NCBI GenBank assembly: GCA_964403785.1
Contig: CAYOHM010000062.1
Location: 1-11,849, forward strand
DNA from: MGBC120314 sp964403785
GTDB lineage: Bacteria; Bacillota; Clostridia; Lachnospirales; Lachnospiraceae
Direction: 5' to 3'
DNA: 11,849 nt
The notes below the pieces were generated by a model. That model was not told the origin of the DNA. It saw nothing but the letters and a program-made list of their open reading frames with translations, and searched no databases. How positions within the stretch are numbered: the stretch's first letter is position 1; the number at the start of each line of letters is the position of its first letter. The translations under genes and the position numbers were made by a program. Positions 7,517-11,849 of this stretch are shown piece after piece.

Positions 7517-8332
7517 TTATACTCGTTTTTCTGCCAAAATTGCTCTTGTCATTCTTATTGCCTGTTTATTCTCAAGACAATCATGCACACGGTAAATTGC
7601 GCAGCCCTTCATTACGCCAACAACAGTTGTGACAGCAGTTCCGACCATTCTCTCACCCGCAGGTACATCAAGAGTAAGACCGACAACGGACTTTCTTGAC
7701 GTTCCCAGCAAAACAGGATATCCCATATTCTTGATATCCTCCAGGTGATTTATTATCGAAAGATTTTGCTCATAGGTCTTTCCAAAGCCGACACCCGGGT
7801 CAAGAATTATATTTTCGCTTTTTATTCCTGCCCTGTGTGCAATATCAATACATTCCTGTAAATCCGCAACAACGTCCCGCAAATAATCCTCATAAACAGC
7901 CTCTTTGCGATTATGCATCAGGCAGCAGGGCACATTGTACTTCGCAATAACAGCTGCCATTTCGGAATCATACTTCAATCCCCAAATATCGTTTACAAGG
8001 TCTGCACCTGCCTCTATTGCTGCTCTTGCGACCTTCGATTTGTAGGTATCTATCGAAACAGGAACATCCAATTTTTCCTTAATCGCCTTAATTACAGGCA
8101 CAACTCTGGATATTTCCTCCTCATCACTGATAAGCGTATATCCGGGCCGCGTTGATTCTCCGCCAACGTCTATTATATCAGCACCCTCATTTATCATCTG
8201 TTCAGCGTGCTGTACTGCACTTTCAATGTTATTGAACCTGCCGCCGTCCGAAAACGAATCAGGCGTTACGTTAAGAATTCCCATTATATACATTTCATTC
8301 TCAAGGTCAAAAACTTTTTTCCCGATTAGCAT
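7517..8332 (-). CDS. folP: Dihydropteroate synthase
   Basis: Encodes 271 residues. Condenses 6-hydroxymethyl-dihydropterin pyrophosphate (made by FolK) with p-aminobenzoate to dihydropteroate; the sulfonamide target. The TIM-barrel signatures are all present: MGILNVTPDSFSDGG (17-31), DVGGESTRPG (55-64), SIDTYK (93-98), NDIWG (114-118), MHNR (139-142), DPGVGFGK (178-185), GTSRKS (210-215) and RVHD (248-251). The start chosen is the ATG at 8332, one base after the stop of the HD gene, with AAAGGAA 9 bases upstream. An ATG at 8380 in the same frame would add 16 residues, overlap the HD gene by 47 bases and has no ribosome site. The TAG-T-ATG junction suggests translational coupling. Confidence 0.97.
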   Translation of the reverse strand: MLIGKKVFDLENEMYIMGILNVTPDSFSDGGRFNNIESAVQHAEQMINEGADIIDVGGESTRPGYTLISDEEEISRVVPVIKAIKEKLDVPVSIDTYKSKVARAAIEAGADLVNDIWGLKYDSEMAAVIAKYNVPCCLMHNRKEAVYEDYLRDVVADLQECIDIAHRAGIKSENIILDPGVGFGKTYEQNLSIINHLEDIKNMGYPVLLGTSRKSVVGLTLDVPAGERMVGTAVTTVVGVMKGCAIYRVHDCLENKQAIRMTRAILAEKRV

Positions 8333-8333
8333 A

Positions 8334-8825
8334 CTATACAATTCCTTTATTCCTTTGATTTTCACTCCACTTACATTCATTGCAGACCGGACAGTAAAAG
8401 CAATTCCTTGACAGCCTGTCCGCCTTTTTTAATACTGCTGCCAAATCAGGCTTTTGGAGTGCTTTTTCAAGCTCAGAATCGCTGCGGTGGCACATTATCG
8501 CCTGGCAAATTGTTTCAATCTCGTCCTCATTATATTCACATTCCTTAAGTATTGTCCGCGCCGCTTCGGCACTTTGCTCATTATGTGGAAGTCCGTTTTC
8601 ATATTCAGCCACACGGCCGATGTCATGAAGAAGTCCGGCACCATATATGATGTCTTTATCAAGACCAAGATTGTTTTCCAGAGCAATGATGTACGCAATC
8701 CTGCAAACATCCGTCAAATGTGAAAATCCATGTCTGCAGAAACGTCTGCTGCTCTCCAATGTGCCGAGCCTTTGAAGTAATACATTAAAATCGTCATTAT
8801 ATAAAATTCTGTTATATTTTGTCAT
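8334..8825 (-). CDS. HD-domain phosphohydrolase-like protein with C-terminal four-cysteine cluster, in the folate operon
   Basis: Encodes 163 residues. An HD-type metal-dependent phosphohydrolase fold is indicated by H36 (or H32) in RHGFSH, the H67-D68 doublet in LLHDIGRV, additional histidines H81 and H113, and D136 in KKADRLSR. The short tail has C142, C145, C148 and C151, a C-x2-C-x2-C-x2-C array that could bind zinc or an iron-sulfur cluster. There is no signal or membrane segment. The gene sits between folE and folP with 3-base and 1-base gaps, so it is almost surely made with the folate enzymes. The operon has no visible enzyme to remove phosphates from 7,8-dihydroneopterin triphosphate (FolQ step), and an HD hydrolase is a reasonable candidate; this is inference from context. 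Alternatives are another nucleotide or pterin phosphatase, or a signalling hydrolase. The start is the ATG at 8825 with a weak GGTG site within the end of folE. Confidence 0.93.
   Translation of the reverse strand: MTKYNRILYNDDFNVLLQRLGTLESSRRFCRHGFSHLTDVCRIAYIIALENNLGLDKDIIYGAGLLHDIGRVAEYENGLPHNEQSAEAARTILKECEYNEDEIETICQAIMCHRSDSELEKALQKPDLAAVLKKADRLSRNCFYCPVCNECKWSENQRNKGIV
8342..8348 (-). promoter_or_regulatory. Ribosome binding site deciding the folP start
   Basis: The minus strand reads AAAGGAA, 9 bases before the ATG at 8332, inside the last codons of the HD gene. Nothing comparable precedes the ATG at 8380. Confidence 0.7.
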
Positions 8826-8828
8826 TTG

Positions 8829-9383
8829 TTATTTCACCAATCTAAAAAAATTATTTTGTAGTTTTTCGTTATTTTCAAATTCGCCTCTGCAGACATAAGT
8901 CACTGTCTGGGTTCCGGGCTTTTTGACGCCGCGCATTGTCATACACATATGCTCTGCCTCAATCATTACCATTACACCTTTGGGTGACAGATTATCCATA
9001 AGTGCATCAGCAATCTGCGCCGTAAGCTTTTCCTGAATCTGAAGTCTTCTTGCAAATACCTCCACTGTTCTTGCAAGCTTACTTATACCTACAACTTTAT
9101 CATTCGGAATATATGCGATATGTGCTTTTCCGTAAAACGGAAGCATATGATGCTCACACATTGAATAAACAGTGATATCCTTTTCAATTATCATCTCATT
9201 ATCGGATGCTGAAAATGTCTTGGCTAAGATTTCTGACGGGCTCTGCTCCATTCCCGAAAGCAATTCCTCATACATTCTGGCAATCCTGTCAGGTGTGTCG
9301 ATGAGTCCCTCTCTGTTGACATCTTCTCCGATTCCCTCAATCAAAAGTCGTACAGCTTCTTTAACCTTTGCCTGATCTACCAC
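8829..9383 (-). CDS. folE: GTP cyclohydrolase I (type IA)
   Basis: Encodes 184 residues, standard for the family. Converts GTP to 7,8-dihydroneopterin triphosphate and formate, the first step of folate synthesis. The zinc ligands are present: C76 and H79 in MCEHHMLPFYGKAHIAYIP, and C147 in EHMCMTMRGV. VGISKLAR (98-105) and GTQTVT (157-162) complete the signature, so this is a zinc type IA enzyme. Translation starts at GTG (9383) with GGAGG 6 bases upstream; the next in-frame ATG is deep inside the protein, so GTG is the start. The start lies 15 bases after folC, and the stop is 3 bases before the HD gene. Confidence 0.98.
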   Translation of the reverse strand: MVDQAKVKEAVRLLIEGIGEDVNREGLIDTPDRIARMYEELLSGMEQSPSEILAKTFSASDNEMIIEKDITVYSMCEHHMLPFYGKAHIAYIPNDKVVGISKLARTVEVFARRLQIQEKLTAQIADALMDNLSPKGVMVMIEAEHMCMTMRGVKKPGTQTVTYVCRGEFENNEKLQNNFFRLVK

Positions 9384-9389
9384 TTGTAA

Positions 9390-9394
9390 CCTCC
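9390..9394 (-). promoter_or_regulatory. Strong ribosome binding site for the GTG start of folE
   Basis: The minus strand reads GGAGG, 6 bases before GTG at 9383, in the short folC-folE gap. It compensates for the non-ATG start. Confidence 0.8.
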
Positions 9395-9398
9395 ATAT

Positions 9399-10697
9399 TT
9401 ATTGATACAAATATCTTCCAAGATCACCCAGGAAGGAAAGCGAACCGAATACCACAATTGCCACATTAGGTTCATTAAGCTGCATTGCAAGCTGACCTGC
9501 AAGCTCAATTCCGCTTTCTATCCTTCCGGCAGCAAGAACAGGAATATTACTTGTCTTTATTTCGTCTATTGCCTCTTTAAGAGCAACATCCGAAAGTGCT
9601 CTGGGATTATCCGGATTTATTGTAATAATCGCACTTGCAAGGCTATTTGTCAACCTTATAATCTCTTTATAGTCCTTATCCTTCAGCACTCCCATTACAA
9701 ATATCCGCCTGTATCCTCTTAAATACTCACTTACCGTGTTGGCAAATATCTTTGCTCCGTCCGGATTATGTGCGCCATCCATAATAATCAGCGGTCTGTC
9801 ATTTACTATTTCAAACCGTCCCGGCCACCTGACATAGCTCATACCCGCTGCAACCGCCTCATCGCTTATTTTATATCCGACTGACCTTAAAAGCTCTATG
9901 GTTTCAAGTGCACACGCTGCATTACAGAGCTGATGTACTCCCAGCAAAGGTGTTTTTATTCCTTTAAAGCCTTTATAATTAAATTTCTGACCGTAAAGAC
10001 TGTTTTCGAGCAGCTCCAGCTTATCCGGCTGCGAAATAACAATCCGGCTGTTTTTTTGTGCTGAAGCCTTCTTTACAATATCCATCACTTCCTCTGATTG
10101 CTTGTAAAGGACAACATTTGAATCCGGCTTAATAATGCCTGCCTTACATTCTGCGATTTCAGACAGATTGCTGCCGATTATTCCTACATGGTCAAGACTT
10201 ATTGAGGTAATTACAGAACAAACAGTTGTCTTTATAACGTTTGTCGAATCATCCCTTCCGCCCATACCGGTTTCAAGGACAACGATATCACAAGCCTTAT
10301 TAAGAAAATGTATAAAGCCCATTGCCGTTTCAATTTCGAATACGGTCGGCTGCTCAAATCCCTCCGCAATCATAGCATCACAGGCATTTTTAATTCTTTC
10401 CACTATTGGCGTAATTTCTTCGTTGGATATATTTTCTCCATCTACCTGAATCTTTTCGTTATAAGAGTAAATAACAGGAGAAATATACCTTCCTGTCTTT
10501 AAGCCTGCTGCCGTGAGAACACTTGAAATATCGGCAAGTACCGAGCCCTTTCCGTTGGTTCCCGCAATATGTATAAATTTCAATTCATCCTGAGGATTAC
10601 CCAGTCTTTTAAGAAGCTCCCTCGTGGTATCAAGTCCAAGAATACTTCCTTTTTTGCTGACAGAATTTATGTAATCCATAGCTTCTTTATATGTCAT
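9399..10697 (-). CDS. folC: Folylpolyglutamate synthase/dihydrofolate synthase
   Basis: Encodes 432 residues. Mur-ligase superfamily enzyme that adds glutamate to dihydropteroate and/or to tetrahydrofolate in the cytosol with ATP. The P-loop is GTNGKGS at 46-52. Further marks are RYISPVI (70-76), ETGMGGRDDSTNV (142-154, with D-D where many homologues have L-D), SLDHVGIIG (167-175), and ECKAGIIK with K185, the lysine expected to be carbamylated. The C-terminal domain has RWPGRFE (290-296), DGAHNPDGA (307-315) and VMGVLKDKDY (334-343). The start is the ATG at 10697 with AGGAG 8 bases upstream. First folate gene after ddh, 30 bases away. A TATAAT at 10732-10727 overlaps the ddh stop but lacks a good -35, so an own promoter is uncertain. 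Both activities are likely in an operon making folate from scratch, but the sequence cannot prove it. Confidence 0.97.
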   Translation of the reverse strand: MTYKEAMDYINSVSKKGSILGLDTTRELLKRLGNPQDELKFIHIAGTNGKGSVLADISSVLTAAGLKTGRYISPVIYSYNEKIQVDGENISNEEITPIVERIKNACDAMIAEGFEQPTVFEIETAMGFIHFLNKACDIVVLETGMGGRDDSTNVIKTTVCSVITSISLDHVGIIGSNLSEIAECKAGIIKPDSNVVLYKQSEEVMDIVKKASAQKNSRIVISQPDKLELLENSLYGQKFNYKGFKGIKTPLLGVHQLCNAACALETIELLRSVGYKISDEAVAAGMSYVRWPGRFEIVNDRPLIIMDGAHNPDGAKIFANTVSEYLRGYRRIFVMGVLKDKDYKEIIRLTNSLASAIITINPDNPRALSDVALKEAIDEIKTSNIPVLAAGRIESGIELAGQLAMQLNEPNVAIVVFGSLSFLGDLGRYLYQ

Positions 10698-10727
10698 TTT
10701 ACCTACTCCTGTTATGGGCAGTAATAA

Positions 10728-11711
10728 TTATAATAAATTAGCTCTTAATTCCTCAGCGCTCAAAGGTGAAAGATATGCAGGTGCAATATCAAATACCGTC
10801 TTACAGCCCGTCTGCCCTTCATTATTAAGTCTGTATACTGCCCTTGCATATGCTGCGATTACAGAGCCTGTAAATTCAGGATTTGAGTCAAGTGCCAGCT
10901 TATACTCAACCACATGTGTATGTTCATTATTAAATCCTGTAACACCTGTACGGATAACGCTTCCTCCATGCGGAAGACCACTGTGATTCTTCTTCATTTC
11001 TTCCTCAGTGATAAAATGAACCGTTGTATCATAATCAGAAAAATAGTTTGGCATATTCTTAATCTCAGCTTCTATCCTTGCAAGGTCCGCACCCTCCTGT
11101 GCAACAACAAAGCACTCTCTTGTATGCTTATCCCTCGTTGTAAGCTGTGGCTGCTTTCCGTCCCTTACTGCCTGCATTGCTGACTCAACAGGGATTGTGT
11201 ACTGCCTGCAATCCTTAACACCGTCAATACGGCGGACCGCATCTGAATGTCCCTGACTTACGCCCTTACCCCAAAAGGTATAGTCCTTTCCATTAGGAAG
11301 AATACAATTTGCATATAATCTGTTAAGTGAAAACATACCCGGGTCCCAGCCGCACGAAATAAGACTTGTCTTGCCTGCTGCCTTGGCTGAGGCATCAACC
11401 TTTGCGAAATGCTCAGGAATACGGGCGTGCGTATCGAAGCTGTCAACTACATTAAACATCGAAGCATACCTTGGTGTCTGCTCCGGAAGATCCGTTGCAC
11501 TGCCGCCGCAAAGGACAAGAACATCCAGCTTATCCCTCATACCTGCAAGTGCGCTCTCATTATAGACTGGCACGCCCTCCGTAATAACCTTAACGCTCTC
11601 AGGAGCTCTTCTTGTAAAGACACCCGCAAGCTCCATATCCTTATTAACGGCAACTGCGCACTCAACACCCTTACCAAGATTTCCGTAACCCAAAATACCG
11701 ACTCTTATCAT
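10728..11711 (-). CDS. ddh: meso-Diaminopimelate D-dehydrogenase
   Basis: Encodes 327 residues, close to the usual size of about 320. Performs the one-step NADPH-dependent amination of tetrahydrodipicolinate to meso-diaminopimelate (reversible), feeding lysine and peptidoglycan. The N-terminal dinucleotide fold is VGILGYGNLGKGVE (4-17), with TRR (33-35) after the second strand, fitting NADP preference. Substrate-domain marks match the Corynebacterium-type enzyme: VVDSFDTHARIPEH (88-101), ISCGWDPGMFSLNR (118-131), FWGKGVSQGHSDAVRRI (146-162), THRECF-like THTRECFVVA (195-204 region), MPNYF (220-224) and LPHGG (246-250). The start chosen is the ATG at 11711 with AAAGGAA 9 bases upstream; the in-frame ATG at 11741 adds 10 residues ahead of the Rossmann strand. 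It precedes folC by 30 bases with no terminator. Confidence 0.97.
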   Translation of the reverse strand: MIRVGILGYGNLGKGVECAVAVNKDMELAGVFTRRAPESVKVITEGVPVYNESALAGMRDKLDVLVLCGGSATDLPEQTPRYASMFNVVDSFDTHARIPEHFAKVDASAKAAGKTSLISCGWDPGMFSLNRLYANCILPNGKDYTFWGKGVSQGHSDAVRRIDGVKDCRQYTIPVESAMQAVRDGKQPQLTTRDKHTRECFVVAQEGADLARIEAEIKNMPNYFSDYDTTVHFITEEEMKKNHSGLPHGGSVIRTGVTGFNNEHTHVVEYKLALDSNPEFTGSVIAAYARAVYRLNNEGQTGCKTVFDIAPAYLSPLSAEELRANLL

Positions 11712-11720
11712 TTTCTTAAA

Positions 11721-11727
11721 TTCCTTT
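11721..11727 (-). promoter_or_regulatory. Ribosome binding site deciding the ddh start
   Basis: The minus strand reads AAAGGAA, 9 bases before the ATG at 11711, placing the start directly at the family's usual N-terminus (MIRVGILG). Confidence 0.75.
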
Positions 11728-11737
11728 CGAAATATAT

Positions 11738-11763
11738 ACATTAGGTAATTGTGAAGCTAATGT
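11738..11763 (-). repeat. Inverted repeat in the ddh leader
   Basis: ACATTAG (11738-11744) and CTAATGT (11757-11763) are perfect 7-base arms around a 12-base loop. The hairpin ends 10 bases upstream of the ddh ribosome site. It is AT-rich, so its stability is limited. It could be an operator dyad, a leader hairpin or the remains of a terminator for a gene to the right. Confidence 0.45.
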
Positions 11764-11807
11764 GAGTGCAGGCATATAGGTGCGATTATTCGGTAATTGT
11801 TCGCCGC

Positions 11808-11845
11808 CGGTACTTTGGCAGCGTATTGTGCTGCCTTATGTACCG
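11808..11845 (-). repeat. GC-rich two-part inverted repeat upstream of ddh
   Basis: Outer arms CGGTAC (11808-11813) and GTACCG (11840-11845) and inner arms GGCAGC (11817-11822) and GCTGCC (11830-11835) pair perfectly around a 7-base loop, with 3- and 4-base internal loops between them. Neither flank has a T-run, so it is not a typical terminator. The DNA continues beyond the window; it may belong to a leader, an intergenic repeat or the end of another gene. No gene can be called in 11712-11849. Confidence 0.55.
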
Positions 11846-11849
11846 CTGC

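Noticed and set aside
8333..8380. Longer FolP starting at ATG 8380
   Set aside because: It would overlap the HD gene by 47 bases and has no ribosome site; the ATG at 8332 has AAAGGAA at good spacing and matches the usual family N-terminus.
11765..11849. Carboxy end of another minus-strand gene at the right edge (two frames stay open from the edge to stops inside this stretch)
   Set aside because: Only 20-30 codons, no recognisable family features, and two competing frames; cannot be supported from this window.
1..11849. CRISPR arrays, tRNA or rRNA genes, insertion sequences, phage or toxin-antitoxin genes
   Set aside because: No repeat-spacer pattern, no cloverleaf-like sequence, no transposase or integrase motifs, and even base composition across the window.

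Overview
The window looks like chromosomal housekeeping DNA from a low-to-moderate GC clostridial Firmicute, most likely Lachnospiraceae. This rests on protein style (clostridial ArgS, fused chorismate mutase/prephenate dehydratase, fused FolB-FolK, meso-diaminopimelate dehydrogenase, a DUF5050-like secreted propeller), A/G-rich Shine-Dalgarno sequences and AT-rich promoters. The family assignment is an inference from recognition, not a search. Nothing suggests phage, transposon, CRISPR or recent transfer. Coding density is very high and no gene-free stretch reaches 300 bases.

Nine of the ten genes lie on the minus strand and read from high to low coordinates. From the right edge: a 138-base leader with two inverted repeats; ddh (D-amino acid/lysine/peptidoglycan metabolism); then a tightly packed folate block folC - folE - HD-domain gene - folP - folB/folK fusion. 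The folate block covers GTP cyclohydrolase, aldolase, pyrophosphokinase, pteroate synthase and glutamate ligation. It lacks a recognisable enzyme for dephosphorylating dihydroneopterin triphosphate, the pab genes for p-aminobenzoate, and dihydrofolate reductase. The HD-domain phosphohydrolase-like gene between folE and folP is the natural candidate for the first gap and is the most interesting item here.

The single plus-strand gene (5658-6671) encodes a membrane-anchored extracytoplasmic beta-propeller-like protein. Its 3' end overlaps the folate operon's last gene by 11 bases, and a long two-part hairpin lies just past its stop, inside the folK coding sequence. It is divergent from pheA. The 154-base region between the two start codons carries a promoter for each direction, plus a perfect 10-base direct repeat spaced exactly 20 bases over the pheA promoter.

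From pheA leftwards the minus-strand run continues with argS, xth (exodeoxyribonuclease III) and, 9 bases after xth, a soluble hybrid sensor histidine kinase whose C-terminus is cut off by the left edge of the window. pheA and argS are probably co-transcribed. xth may also have its own promoter in the 124-base gap after argS.
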